Shown: positions 8,281 to 17,039 of the stretch, piece after piece
Layout: each line of letters begins with the position of its first letter
Position numbering within the stretch: position 1 is the stretch's first letter
NCBI GenBank assembly: GCA_004553625.1
Contig: SFKX01000006.1
Span: forward strand, 62,001 to 126,000
Length of the DNA: 64,000 bases
Reading direction: 5' to 3'
DNA from: Clostridiales bacterium
GTDB lineage: Bacteria > Bacillota > Clostridia > Oscillospirales > Oscillospiraceae
Made by a program: the position numbers and the translations under genes
Notes under the pieces: generated by a model
Told to the model about the DNA's origin: nothing
Databases searched by the model: none
What the model saw: the letters and a program-made list of their open reading frames with translations, nothing else

Positions 8281-9097
8281 GCCTGCGGGCCATCTCCGCG
8301 TTGTAGCGGAGCCATACGCCGGAGTAAAGTATGTTCCTCATAATGTCCGCGTCCCTTACGACGGGCAGCCGCTCGAATACGGCAGCGCACTCGCCTATCA
8401 GCATGGTCAGGGTATAGCGCAGGTCGTCCTCGGTTTTCCCCTCTGCAAAGGCGGCGACAGGGTTGTATCTGCCCGAGGCCAGGTCGCCTTCCAGATCGAG
8501 GACCGCGTCCATTATATATATGAATTCGCCCAGCTCCTGGCCGAACAGCCTGAGCCGTTCGCTCCAGAGCTTATCCGGACCCTCGGCAAAAATCTCGCCC
8601 ATGAGGCGGCCAAAGCAGCGCGCGCCGGCGTCCGGGTCTGTATCCCGCCTGCCTTCGATCTCGGAGAGCTCGTCCAGGCACTCGGTTATAAACTTGCACT
8701 TTTCCGGATACTTCTGCGTGACGTAGAAGTATTCCTCGCTGAACATCGCCGCCTGGCAGCGGGCGGTAACGCTGCGCTCGTCCTTCCAGTCGTCCATGCA
8801 TTTGAGGTAGGCGAGAGCTAGATTCATGTCTGCCGCGTATTCCGTCACCCAGCTCGAGACCCAGTTGTGCTGCCTGACGGGGTGCATGACGCAGCGGGAC
8901 ACGCCGGCAGTCTCTTCCGGCTCATACATGGAGTTGAGCAGCAGGACGAGAAAGGTCATGTCGTAAGTGAGAGTCAGGCGAGAGAGAGAGCCGTGACGTT
9001 TGTGCAGGGCATGGCATAGCCCGCAGTAACAGGCACGGTATCTGGCCTCCTGTTCCTCGGTCATTATATCTTTGTTTGCGATGACGTAGCCGAACAT
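8246..9097 (-). CDS. DUF5685 family protein
   Basis: This 283-residue protein matches the DUF5685 family of Clostridia: [10 protein letters not shown] at the start, the early cysteine pair [25 protein letters not shown], and several aromatic/acidic helical segments with CxxxH-like residues later (SRCVMHPVR). No catalytic function is established for the family; the spaced Cys and His residues suggest metal binding. The ATG at 9097 is used because the family starts with MFGY and it lies 8 bases after the previous stop; GAGAG is upstream. It sits between a zinc-ribbon membrane protein and a J protein, a set that may act together. Confidence 0.85.
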   Translation of the reverse strand: MFGYVIANKDIMTEEQEARYRACYCGLCHALHKRHGSLSRLTLTYDMTFLVLLLNSMYEPEETAGVSRCVMHPVRQHNWVSSWVTEYAADMNLALAYLKCMDDWKDERSVTARCQAAMFSEEYFYVTQKYPEKCKFITECLDELSEIEGRRDTDPDAGARCFGRLMGEIFAEGPDKLWSERLRLFGQELGEFIYIMDAVLDLEGDLASGRYNPVAAFAEGKTEDDLRYTLTMLIGECAAVFERLPVVRDADIMRNILYSGVWLRYNAEMARRHGEEGGKPVES

Positions 9098-9105
9098 AGT
9101 ATCTC

Positions 9106-9510
9106 TCAGGTGGTCTTGATGAACGAGGTGCCGCACTTGCGGCACACGAGCTTGATTTTGCCCTTGCCCCTAGGCACACGCAGGAGCGTCCTGCAGCTGG
9201 GGCAGCGGTAGAACTTGTAGTCCTTCCGCTGCGACCAGCGCTCGCGCAGGCCGCGGAAGTAGCCGCGTATGCCGGAAGTCATGCGCAGGTATTTCTGGTT
9301 CTCAGTCCTGCGCTTATACACGTTTCTGGAAAATATGCGGAAGTAGACATAGACCATGCCCAGCACCGCAAACACCCACAGCACGCGCGAGACTTCGTGG
9401 TCGGTAAAGAGGCCCACCACCAGAAGTGCGACGACTATGAATGACACAGCCCTGGATAGATTGTCGGCGCCGTTGCGCCCTGTCATGAATCTTATCAGCT
9501 TTTCCCGCAT
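9106..9510 (-). CDS. Small membrane protein with C-terminal zinc ribbon
   Basis: The protein has 134 residues. Two adjacent membrane helices lie at about residues 20-60 (FIVVALLVVGLF and VLWVFAVLGMVYVYF). A basic stretch follows, then a C-terminal zinc ribbon with CPSC at about 103-106 and CRKC at about 123-126. The arrangement places the ribbon in the cytoplasm. No specific function is recognised. It has a good ribosome binding site (AAGGTG, 8 bases before ATG) and leads the operon zinc-ribbon, DUF5685, J protein, larE, larB, larC. The family is common in Clostridia next to DUF5685 genes, as far as I recall. Confidence 0.75.
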   Translation of the reverse strand: MREKLIRFMTGRNGADNLSRAVSFIVVALLVVGLFTDHEVSRVLWVFAVLGMVYVYFRIFSRNVYKRRTENQKYLRMTSGIRGYFRGLRERWSQRKDYKFYRCPSCRTLLRVPRGKGKIKLVCRKCGTSFIKTT

Positions 9511-9542
9511 ACTGCTTCACCTTTTCAATCTTGCTTCAGACT

Positions 9543-9551
9543 ATAATAGCA
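9543..9551 (-). promoter_or_regulatory. Extended -10 promoter of the zinc-ribbon/lar operon
   Basis: On the minus strand TGCTATTAT (9551-9543) is an extended -10 (TGn followed by TATTAT), about 35 bases upstream of the ATG at 9510. No good -35 lies 17 bases further upstream, which is acceptable for extended -10 promoters. Confidence 0.45.
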
Positions 9552-9581
9552 CCCCAACTCGCAAAATAAATCAATAATCTG

Positions 9582-10643
9582 TTAATTTGCGTCCCCTTCG
9601 GCCGTTTCATCGCAGCCGTTGAGGTCCCCGACGAGCAGCTCAAGGATGTCGCTGAGCGTGACTATGCCCGTGACGCCGCCATATTCGTCCAAAACAACGG
9701 CTATGCGAATTCTTTCGTCACGCATTCTTTTAAAGAGCACGTCGGCCTTGATGCTGTCCGGAACGAAATACGGCTCCTTGACCGCCTGTGACATCGCCGC
9801 TTCCGCGCTGCGTTCAGGCAGGGCGAAATAGTCTTTAATATCCAATATGCCTACGACCTTGTCTGTCGTATCGCGGCAGACGGGGTAGAGCGAGTGGCGG
9901 GAGGAGAAGATCTCCCGTTCCCAGTCATCCGTTGAGCCGTCCGCCCAGAGCACGCTCATCTTTGTCCTGTGCGTGGCGAATTCCTCAGCGCGCTGGTCGT
10001 CGAACTCGAAGAGGTTTTGGATAAACTCGTTTTCCTCTTCTCCAATGGTTCCTTGCTGGCTGCCTGCTGTTGCCATCATGCGTATCTCCTCCTCGGAATA
10101 TACGTCCTCCTCGGAGTCCGGGTCCACGCGCAGGAGCCTGAGCATACCGTTGGTGGATGCGGTAAGCAGCGAGACGATGGGTTTAAAGACTACGGATATG
10201 ACCGTGACGAGTCCGGAAACAGCGAGAGCCAGCTTCTCCGCGTTTTTCATGGCCAGGCGCTTGGGTACCAGCTCACCGAAAATCAGCGTGAAATAGGAGA
10301 GAATGAGCGTTATAAGCACGACGGCTATGGTGTCCAGCACCTGCGGACTGAGCTTGACGCCCAGGGAGATCATCCAGTCCACCAGGGCTTCGGAGAAATT
10401 GTCCGCGGCAAAAGCGCTGCCGAGGAAACCGGCCAGCGTGATGGCTACCTGGATCGTTGCAAGAAAGCGCGCGGGCTGGCTGGTGAGGCGCTCGAGCCTT
10501 ATGGCGCGGCGATTGCCCTCCTGAGCGAGCGCGGCGATCTTTGCGTCCTTGGCCGAGATGACCGCGATCTCGGCGCAGGCAAAAATGGCGTTGAGCGCAA
10601 TGAGTACGACCTGGAGTATGAGCTGCCATGCGAGCGTAGTCAA
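9582..10643 (-). CDS. CNNM/HlyC-CorC family membrane protein with CBS pair
   Basis: The 353-residue protein carries a DUF21/CNNM transmembrane domain (about residues 1-190, four hydrophobic segments, with the family block FGELVPKRLAMKNAEKLA) and a CBS-domain pair (about 205-335, including RIAVVLDEYGGVTGIVTLSD). Relatives act in magnesium export or divalent-cation homeostasis. It ends about 18 residues after the second CBS domain, so the CorC_HlyC domain of full-length (about 430-residue) members is absent. The start is TTG at 10643, supported by GGGAGG eight bases upstream. It is a single gene, with hairpins separating it from the ABC exporter genes. Confidence 0.88.
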   Translation of the reverse strand: MTTLAWQLILQVVLIALNAIFACAEIAVISAKDAKIAALAQEGNRRAIRLERLTSQPARFLATIQVAITLAGFLGSAFAADNFSEALVDWMISLGVKLSPQVLDTIAVVLITLILSYFTLIFGELVPKRLAMKNAEKLALAVSGLVTVISVVFKPIVSLLTASTNGMLRLLRVDPDSEEDVYSEEEIRMMATAGSQQGTIGEEENEFIQNLFEFDDQRAEEFATHRTKMSVLWADGSTDDWEREIFSSRHSLYPVCRDTTDKVVGILDIKDYFALPERSAEAAMSQAVKEPYFVPDSIKADVLFKRMRDERIRIAVVLDEYGGVTGIVTLSDILELLVGDLNGCDETAEGDAN

Positions 10644-10673
10644 GTGTCAAACCTCCCAAATAAAATGAAAATG

Positions 10674-10713
10674 CGCCCGCGCCCACCGCCGTAAAAGGCG
10701 GTAGGCGTGAGCG
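10674..10713 (-). terminator. Probable terminator after the ABC exporter operon
   Basis: CGCCCACCGCC (10680-10690) and GGCGGTAGGCG (10697-10707) form an 11-bp stem with one G-U pair and a GTAAAA loop, extendable outward. On the minus strand it is followed, after a few bases, by ATTTTCATTTTATTT. The T tract is not immediate, so confidence is moderate. Confidence 0.5.
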
Positions 10714-10822
10714 TATGTCATATGTACATTATTCGTTTACAGGCGCCGTCGTCATCCATGTTCTGCGGTCTACTCCTTTTCTGATATTAGACCACATTTC
10801 GGCTCCGGCGTCAATAGGTCCC

Positions 10823-12718
10823 TTACTCCAGCTCGAACGCGCCGGTATAGAGCTGATAGTACTGGCCCTTCTGCTCGAGCAGCTGTTCATGCGTGCCGCG
10901 CTCGATGATGCGCCCGTGTTCCAGGACGATGATGACGTCCGAATTCTTCACCGTGGACAGTCTGTGCGCGATGACGAAAACCGTACGGCCCTGCATGAGC
11001 GCGTCCATGCCGCGCTGGACAATGGCCTCGGTGCGGGTGTCGATGGAGCTCGTGGCCTCGTCGAGGATCATGACGGGCGGGTCGGCCACTGCGGCACGGG
11101 CGATGGATATGAGCTGCCTCTGGCCCTGGGAGAGGTTCGCACCGTTGCCGGAGAGCACCGTGTTGTAGCCCTCGGGCAGGCGGGTGATGAAGTCGTCCGC
11201 GCCCGCGAGCTTTGCTGCCGCGATGCAGTCGGCGTCTGAGGCGTCCAGCTTGCCGTAGCGGATGTTCTCCATGACCGTGCCGGTGAAGAGATTCGTATCC
11301 TGGAGCACTATGCCCAGCGCGCGGCGCAGGTCGCTCTTGCGGATTTTTGTGATGTTTATTCCGTCGTAGCGTATCTTGCCGTCTGCGATGTCATAAAAGC
11401 GGTTGAGCAGGTTCGTGATCGTGGTCTTGCCCGCGCCGGTCGCGCCGACGAAGGCCACCTTCTGTCCGGGCTTGGCGTAGAGTGATATGTCGTGCAGGAC
11501 AGGCTTGCCAGGCTCGTACTCGAAGTCCACGTCGAAGAGCCGCACGTCGCCGCGAAGCGGGACGTAGGTGACGGTGCCGTCAGCCTTGTGCGGGTGTTTC
11601 CAGGCCCAGAGACCGGTGCGCTCCTCGCACTCGACGTACTCGCCGTTTACCTCTTTGGCGTTCACGAGCGTGACGTAGCCCTCGTCGCCCTCAGGCTCCT
11701 CGTCCAGCAGGGCGAAGATGCGCTTTGTGCCTGCAATACCCATGACCACGGAGTTGACCTGGTGCGACACCTGGCCGATGTTGCCGGCAAAGGACTTGGT
11801 CATGTTGAGGAAGGGGACGACTATGCTGATGCTGAAGGCCATGCCGGAGATGCTGAGGTTCTTGGCCCCGCTTATGAGGAACAGGCCGCCCGCAACGGCG
11901 ACGATGACATAGAGCACGTTGCCGATGTTGTTGAGAATGGGTCCGAGCGTGTTCGCATATTTGTTGGCCTTTTCGGATTCGCGGAAGAGCTCGTCGTTTA
12001 TCCTGTCGAAGTCGGCCTGGCTCTCTTCCTCGTGGCAAAAGACCTTTACGACCTTCATGCCGCTCATCATTTCCTCGGCAAAACCCTCGACCTTGCCAAG
12101 CGCGGTCTGCTGACGGAAGAAGTAGCTTGCAGACTTGCCTCCGATCTTGCCGGTGAGGTAGACCATCAGTATGACGCCGGCGAGCACGACCAGGGTCAGC
12201 CAGAGGCTGAAATAGAGCATGATGCAGAACACTGTCGTGACCATGATGGTAGAGGACAGCAGCTGCGGGAAGCTCTGGGACACCATCTGACGCAGGGTGT
12301 CGATATCGTTGGTGTAGTGGCTCATGATGTCGCCGTGGCTGTTGGTGTCAAAGTACTTGATGGGCAGGCACTGCATCTTGTCGAACATCCTGCACCTGAG
12401 CTTTTTGAGCGTGCCCTGGGTGATGATGGCCATGAGCTGGTTGAAGATGAGGCCCGCGATGAGAGACACGCCGTAGAATATGGCCAATATGGCTACAAGC
12501 CTGAGTATCGGTCCCTTGGCCGCGGCCCAGTTGCCGGACTGCCAGCTCTGCTCTATGACTGCGATGATGTTCTGCATGAACAGCGAGGGAATTGAGCTGA
12601 CGATGGCGTTTATGACGATGCACACGATGGCCAGCGGGAGCATGACGGGGTAAAATTCGCGCATGGTGCGCAGCAGACGCCTGACGATGGCGCCGCTCTT
12701 TTCGGTAGTCCTCTTCAT
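10823..12718 (-). CDS. Heterodimeric ABC exporter subunit, canonical ATP site (ATPase-permease)
   Basis: This 631-residue half-transporter has an N-terminal six-helix export domain (about residues 20-330) and a nucleotide-binding domain with Walker A GATGAGKTT near residue 425, signature LSQGQRQ, Walker B VMILDEATSSID with the catalytic glutamate, and the switch histidine in VIAHRLST. An insertion of about 45 residues (EVNGEYVECEERTGLWAWKH region) lies between the membrane and ATPase domains. It overlaps the upstream half-transporter by four bases (ATGA) and pairs with it as in BmrC/BmrD or TM287/288 exporters. Substrate unknown; drugs, lipids or peptides are typical. Confidence 0.92.
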   Translation of the reverse strand: MKRTTEKSGAIVRRLLRTMREFYPVMLPLAIVCIVINAIVSSIPSLFMQNIIAVIEQSWQSGNWAAAKGPILRLVAILAIFYGVSLIAGLIFNQLMAIITQGTLKKLRCRMFDKMQCLPIKYFDTNSHGDIMSHYTNDIDTLRQMVSQSFPQLLSSTIMVTTVFCIMLYFSLWLTLVVLAGVILMVYLTGKIGGKSASYFFRQQTALGKVEGFAEEMMSGMKVVKVFCHEEESQADFDRINDELFRESEKANKYANTLGPILNNIGNVLYVIVAVAGGLFLISGAKNLSISGMAFSISIVVPFLNMTKSFAGNIGQVSHQVNSVVMGIAGTKRIFALLDEEPEGDEGYVTLVNAKEVNGEYVECEERTGLWAWKHPHKADGTVTYVPLRGDVRLFDVDFEYEPGKPVLHDISLYAKPGQKVAFVGATGAGKTTITNLLNRFYDIADGKIRYDGINITKIRKSDLRRALGIVLQDTNLFTGTVMENIRYGKLDASDADCIAAAKLAGADDFITRLPEGYNTVLSGNGANLSQGQRQLISIARAAVADPPVMILDEATSSIDTRTEAIVQRGMDALMQGRTVFVIAHRLSTVKNSDVIIVLEHGRIIERGTHEQLLEQKGQYYQLYTGAFELE

Positions 12719-14454
12719 TCGTCCGCACCTGCCTTGTTCTGCGAGGTGTAGATCTCGCGGTAGACCTCATTGGAGGCCATGAGTTCTGCGTGCGAGCCGA
12801 CCGCCATGATACTGCCGCCGTCCATGACGATTATCCTGTCCGCGTCCTCGACTGAGGCCGTGCGCTGGGCTATGATGAGCTTAGTTGTCTCAGGCATGAA
12901 CTCGCGCAGGCCCTTGCGTATTCCGGCGTCGGTCTTGGTATCGACGGCGGAGGTGGAGTCGTCCAGTATGAGTATCTTGGGCTTTTTGAGCAGCGCACGG
13001 GCTATGCAGAGTCGCTGCTTCTGGCCGCCGGATACGTTCGTGCCGCCCTGTTCTATGTAGGTGTCGTAGCCGTCCGGGAACTGGGAGACAAAGTCGTCGG
13101 CCTGGGCCAGCTTGCATACATGTACAAGCTCCTCATCCGTGGCGTCCTTGTTGCCCCAGCGGAGGTTTTCCTTGATAGTGCCGGAAAACAGCTGGTTCTT
13201 CTGCAGCACGACGGCCACCTGGCTGCGCAGCGTTTCAATATCGTATTCGCGCACGTCGCGGCCTCCGACCTTCACGCTGCCCTCGGTCACGTCGTAGAGC
13301 CTCGAGATGAGGTTCACGAGCGTGGATTTCGAGGAGCCCGTGCCGCCGATGATGCCAATTGTTTCGCCTGACTTTATGTGCAGGTCAATGTTCGAGAGCG
13401 CCATGCGTTCCGCTTTTTCGGAGTAGCGGAAGCTGACGTGGTCGAAGTCGATGGAGCCGTCCGCGACCTCGTAGACAGGGTTTTCGGGGTTCGTGAGCGT
13501 GCTCTTTTCGGCCAGAACCTCAATAATACGCTTTGTTGACTCCCCAGCCATGGTTATCATGACAAAGACCATGGAGAGCATCATGAGACTGGAGAGCATC
13601 ATGAAGCTGTAGGTGAGCAGTGCCGAGAGCTGACCGACGTCGAAGTCCAGACCCATGGAGGTGATGATCGTGTAGGAACCGAAGGAGAGGACAAAGACCA
13701 TGACCGAGTAGATGCAGAACTGCATGAGCGGTCCGTTGAGGGCGAGTATGCGCTCGGCCCTGGTGAAGTCTGCGCAGACGTCCTGCGCCGCGGTCCCGAA
13801 CTTTTTGGACTCGTAATCCTCGCGTACAAAGGCTTTGACGACGCGCATCGCCTTGACGTTCTCCTGAATTGACTCGTTGAGCTTGTCGTATTTCTTGAAC
13901 ACACGGCGGAAGAGCGGGATCGTCTTGGCTATGACAACCGCCAATCCCGCGCCGAGCACGGGCAGTACGAACAGGAAGATCCAGGCCATCTTGCCGCCCA
14001 TCATGAAGGCCATGACGAAGGCAAACACCAGCATGAGCGGCGAGCGAATCGCCAGGCGTATTATCATCATGAACGCAAACTGCACGTTGGTGACGTCCGT
14101 CGTCATCCTCGTGACGAGGGAGGAGGTCAGAAAGTGGTCTATGTTCTCAAAAGAGAAGCCCTGGACCGCGTGAAAGATGTCGTGCCGGAGGTTCCTTGCC
14201 AGGCCGCAGGAGGCGGTCGAGCAAGTCAGGCCCGCCAGCGCGCCGAAAAGCAACGAGAGCGCCGCCATCAGGACGAGCAGGCCGCCGTAACGCAGGATCT
14301 CGTCCATACCGCAGCCGGCCTTTATCTCGTTCACGAGCTGCGCCGTGATGAAGGGGATGATGCACTCCATCACTACCTCGAGCGAGACGAGGATGGGCGT
14401 CAGGATAGTGATGCCCTTGTATTCCCTCAGGCTCATTTGAAAAAGTTTTACCAT
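12715..14454 (-). CDS. Heterodimeric ABC exporter subunit, degenerate ATP site (ATPase-permease)
   Basis: The partner half-transporter has 579 residues, a six-helix export domain, then a nucleotide-binding domain with Walker A GGTGSSKST near residue 370 and signature VSGGQKQR. Its Walker B reads ILILDDSTSAVD: the catalytic glutamate is replaced by aspartate, and the switch residue lies in IIAQRTAS, where glutamine stands in place of histidine. These substitutions mark the non-catalytic site of heterodimeric type IV exporters. ATG at 14454 has GAGG eight bases upstream. No regulator gene adjoins the pair, and a stable hairpin separates it from ybaB. Confidence 0.92.
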   Translation of the reverse strand: MVKLFQMSLREYKGITILTPILVSLEVVMECIIPFITAQLVNEIKAGCGMDEILRYGGLLVLMAALSLLFGALAGLTCSTASCGLARNLRHDIFHAVQGFSFENIDHFLTSSLVTRMTTDVTNVQFAFMMIIRLAIRSPLMLVFAFVMAFMMGGKMAWIFLFVLPVLGAGLAVVIAKTIPLFRRVFKKYDKLNESIQENVKAMRVVKAFVREDYESKKFGTAAQDVCADFTRAERILALNGPLMQFCIYSVMVFVLSFGSYTIITSMGLDFDVGQLSALLTYSFMMLSSLMMLSMVFVMITMAGESTKRIIEVLAEKSTLTNPENPVYEVADGSIDFDHVSFRYSEKAERMALSNIDLHIKSGETIGIIGGTGSSKSTLVNLISRLYDVTEGSVKVGGRDVREYDIETLRSQVAVVLQKNQLFSGTIKENLRWGNKDATDEELVHVCKLAQADDFVSQFPDGYDTYIEQGGTNVSGGQKQRLCIARALLKKPKILILDDSTSAVDTKTDAGIRKGLREFMPETTKLIIAQRTASVEDADRIIVMDGGSIMAVGSHAELMASNEVYREIYTSQNKAGADE

Positions 14455-14481
14455 GTAGATTCCTCACTTTGACTTAAAAGC

Positions 14482-14524
14482 GAGCATGACTTGCCGCGAC
14501 GGGTCCTTGCGGCAAGTATGCTCA
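14482..14524 (-). terminator. Hairpin between ybaB and the ABC exporter genes
   Basis: GAGCATGACTTGCCGC (14482-14497) pairs with GCGGCAAGTATGCTC (14510-14524), apart from one bulge. On the minus strand it is followed by GCTTTTAAG, so it could terminate the dnaX-ybaB transcript, perhaps only partially since the exporter genes follow in the same direction. Confidence 0.55.
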
Positions 14525-14546
14525 CTGAAAAAACGGTATTTAGTTG

Positions 14547-14894
14547 TTAGAAGGGAAGGCCCTTCATGCCGGTGAGCTTAGCCATGTTGCCGGACGAAGC
14601 GGCGTCCACCTTGCGGAGCGCCTCGTTGACTGCGGCGATTATCATGTCTTGGAGCATCTCAACGTCCTCAGGGTCAACTGCCTCCGGGTCTATCGTGAGG
14701 CCCGTCAGCTCGTGTTTGCCGCTGACCACGGCCTTGACCACTCCGCCGCCGGAGCTCGCCTCGAAGCTAGAGGCTTCGAGCTCCTCCTGCATCCTGCGCA
14801 GCTCCTCCTGCATCTTCTGAGCCTGCTTCATCATGTTTGCCTGGTTCATGCCGCCCATGCCGCCGTAGCCGCCGCGGAATCCGCCTTTTGCCAT
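14547..14894 (-). CDS. ybaB: YbaB/EbfC family nucleoid-associated protein
   Basis: This is a small DNA-binding, nucleoid-associated protein of about 115 residues. A Gly/Met-rich N-terminus (FRGGYGGMGGMNQANMM) leads into the family coiled helix (KQAQKMQEELRRMQEELEAS) and the conserved strand region GKHELTGLTIDPEAV. ATG at 14894 is taken as the start since the family begins with a short MAKGG-like leader; a longer frame from 14918 would overlap dnaX. The order dnaX-ybaB is conserved in Firmicutes; recR, which usually follows, is not here and a hairpin follows instead. Confidence 0.93.
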   Translation of the reverse strand: MAKGGFRGGYGGMGGMNQANMMKQAQKMQEELRRMQEELEASSFEASSGGGVVKAVVSGKHELTGLTIDPEAVDPEDVEMLQDMIIAAVNEALRKVDAASSGNMAKLTGMKGLPF

Positions 14895-14910
14895 ATTGTC
14901 ATCCAACCTT

Positions 14911-16626
14911 TCAGACAAATTTTACAAATGGATTGCCGCGCAGCTCTTCGACACTGCGCGTGGGCTGCTTGCCGCCGCCCAGAAGCGTCACCTCTATATC
15001 CAGCGGCCTGCCAGCGAGCTTTGACGCGGCAGCTCGGATGAGCGCCATCGTCTCCGGTGTGTTCAGCCGTCGCTCGGCAAAGCTGTTGCTAAAGGTGAGG
15101 TGAAGCGAATTTTCCGTGAATTCCGCGGTCAGCAGGCCGCTGTCCGTAAGCGGACGCATGAGCGCGGGCTTGAGCTCCTTCGCCAGTTCTGCCGTGACCT
15201 CGGACCACTTGGGCATACCGGAGGGGGCAGGAGAGGGGTCCGGCTCCGGGAAGTTGTCGGGCCGGTCGGGCCTCGGGGGCTCGGGGTTGTAGTACACGCC
15301 CACAGGTTCGGGCGTCGGTTCCGGCTCGTCCCGGACGTAGCCGCCGTCGTCATATGCAGGCGGTTCCTCCGGTGTCGGGGGAGCCTCATCTTCCGGCGCG
15401 GGCTCGTATGTGTGTTCCGACTCCGGGACGGGTATCGGCTCCGGTTCCGGGGCGGCTTCGACCGCTGGGGCGCGCGGAGGTGGAGTTCCGGCTTCGAGCC
15501 GGGATATTCTGGCAAGCAGCTCCGGTATACCCGAATTGAGGGCAGGGTAGCAGAGCGAGACCAGACAGAGCTCCACGCAGGTGCGCGGCGAGGGACTGTC
15601 CCTGAGCGCTGCAATGGCGTCTTGAGCGCGCTGCATGTTGCGCAGCAGCTCTTCTTTTGTAAATACACGGGCAAAACCCGAGATCGTCTTGGCGTCGTAT
15701 GCGCCGGACATGAGCGAGACGCCGCCCCTGGGAGCCAGCTCGGAGAGGAGCACGTCGCGCATGAGCGCGCAGAGGTCGGAGAGCAGGGAAGCGGGGTCTT
15801 TCCCGTCCCGCCAGAGCGAGGAGAACACGTCCAGAGCGGCGACGGCGTCATTTTTTGATATGGCCGAGAGCAGGTCGGCAACGCGCCGGTTTCCAGCAAG
15901 GCCTGTGGCCTCGAGTACGGCGTTTTCGTCGATGACCGGAGCGCTGGAGCACTGATCGAGCAGGGATATTGCGTCGCGCATACCGCCGTCCGCCAGCCGG
16001 GCCAGGAGCTTGGAAGCGCCCTCCGTTAGATTAAAGCCCTCCTGCGCGGCGATGTAGTCGAGGCGCTTGGAGATGACCTCGGCGTCGAGCCTGCGGAAGC
16101 TGTAGCGCTGGCAGCGCGAGAGGATAGTGGCCGGAACCTTGCGCAGCTCGGTCGTGGCGAGGATGAACATGAGGTGCTCGGGCGGTTCCTCAAGGATCTT
16201 GAGCAAGGCGTTGAAGGCGGCAATGCTGAGCATGTGGACCTCGTCCACGATGTAGACGCGCTTTTTGACGCTGGCGGGGGAGAACACTGCCTCGTCTCTG
16301 AGAGCGCGGATATTGTCTACGCCGTTGTTGGAGGCGGCGTCTATTTCGACGACGTCCATAACGGTGCCGTCGTCGATGCCCCGGCAAGCGGCGCACTGAC
16401 AGCAGGGATTGCCGTTTACGGGGTGCTCGCAGTTGACGGCCTTGGCGAGGATCTTGGCGCAGCTGGTCTTACCGGTGCCGCGGGTGCCGATGAAGAGGTA
16501 GGCGTGCGAAAGGCGCCCAGAGGCGACCTGCGCCTTGAGCGTTTCGGTTATATGATCCTGACCGCAGACCTCATCGAGGGTTCGCGGCCGGTATTTGCGG
16601 TAGAGCGCCTGGTAGATGGCATCCAC
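14911..16626 (-). CDS. dnaX: DNA polymerase III subunit gamma/tau
   Basis: This is the clamp-loader ATPase of the replisome. Of 571 residues, the first 360 carry the AAA+ module with Walker A GTRGTGKTS near residue 45, a zinc module of four cysteines (CEHPVNGNPCCQCAAC), the DEVHMLS Walker B and the sensor/arginine-finger region (ILSRCQRYSF). A long Pro/Glu-rich linker (about 375-465) and a C-terminal domain follow, so the reading frame encodes a tau-like full form; I saw no clear slippery site and do not claim a gamma product. The GTG at 16626 gives the usual MDAIYQALYRKYRP-like opening. The SRP RNA gene lies directly upstream. Confidence 0.95.
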   Translation of the reverse strand: MDAIYQALYRKYRPRTLDEVCGQDHITETLKAQVASGRLSHAYLFIGTRGTGKTSCAKILAKAVNCEHPVNGNPCCQCAACRGIDDGTVMDVVEIDAASNNGVDNIRALRDEAVFSPASVKKRVYIVDEVHMLSIAAFNALLKILEEPPEHLMFILATTELRKVPATILSRCQRYSFRRLDAEVISKRLDYIAAQEGFNLTEGASKLLARLADGGMRDAISLLDQCSSAPVIDENAVLEATGLAGNRRVADLLSAISKNDAVAALDVFSSLWRDGKDPASLLSDLCALMRDVLLSELAPRGGVSLMSGAYDAKTISGFARVFTKEELLRNMQRAQDAIAALRDSPSPRTCVELCLVSLCYPALNSGIPELLARISRLEAGTPPPRAPAVEAAPEPEPIPVPESEHTYEPAPEDEAPPTPEEPPAYDDGGYVRDEPEPTPEPVGVYYNPEPPRPDRPDNFPEPDPSPAPSGMPKWSEVTAELAKELKPALMRPLTDSGLLTAEFTENSLHLTFSNSFAERRLNTPETMALIRAAASKLAGRPLDIEVTLLGGGKQPTRSVEELRGNPFVKFV

Positions 16627-16661
16627 GACCTTTTATAGAGGATATAGTAGTACGGCACTTT

Positions 16662-16939
16662 GCAAGACTGCACACCTTTGCCTGAACGTGCGACACACCC
16701 GTTACGCTTGCAGCCAACTCGGTCCCGGCTGGCCCACGGCACACGAACTTACCCGCTTAATGCTGCTCGGTTCCCCGCCTGACATGGTTCACGGGGGCTC
16801 GTTGCGCGGGGCCGGGACTTTCAACGCCGCTTACAAGGGTCAGACGGCACATAACACGTCCTCACGTAGGAATCCATCCCTGCTATAGCGGATTGCAGGT
16901 TACAGGGCACCGCTAGCTCCCCGACTGGTGCAGCCTTGC
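16662..16939 (-). ncRNA. ffs: Bacterial large-type signal recognition particle RNA
   Basis: This is the roughly 278-nt RNA core of the signal recognition particle, which binds Ffh and targets membrane proteins. The minus strand shows the 5' Alu-domain block GGTGCCCTGTAACCTGCAA followed by TCCGCTATAGCAGGG, and the domain IV apex TGTCAGGCGGGGAACCGAGC near 16785-16766, which keeps the GGAA tetraloop and the asymmetric AGCAGCA side. The ends pair: GCAAGGCTGCACC at 16939 with GGTGTGCAGTCTTGC at 16676-16662. The position just upstream of dnaX matches the scr-dnaX-ybaB order in Firmicutes. Exact ends are approximate to a few bases. Confidence 0.93.
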
Positions 16940-16955
16940 AAAGAGCCGCGGATGT

Positions 16956-16984
16956 ATTGTACTACAAAACTTTATTTTAATCAA
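16956..16984 (-). promoter_or_regulatory. Promoter of the SRP RNA gene
   Basis: On the minus strand TTGATT (16984-16979) and TACAAT (16961-16956) are spaced by 17 bases. The -10 ends about 16 bases from the paired 5' end of the SRP RNA, so the transcript may begin a few bases upstream of 16939. Confidence 0.75.
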
Positions 16985-16999
16985 TATTGATTTTAACTC

Positions 17000-17027
17000 T
17001 TTACAAATCAGAAATATGTGCTATAAT
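17000..17027 (+). promoter_or_regulatory. Promoter of tRNA-Ala
   Basis: TTTACA (17000-17005) and a perfect TATAAT (17022-17027) with a 16-base spacer lie 12 bases before the tRNA. The intergenic stretch 16940-17039 thus holds two divergent stable-RNA promoters. Confidence 0.75.
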
Positions 17028-17039
17028 GTTCAAGCGTTC

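Noticed and set aside
14911-16626. Programmed frameshift producing a gamma subunit in dnaX
   Set aside because: I could not point to a convincing A-rich slippery site with a following hairpin; only the full frame is supported.
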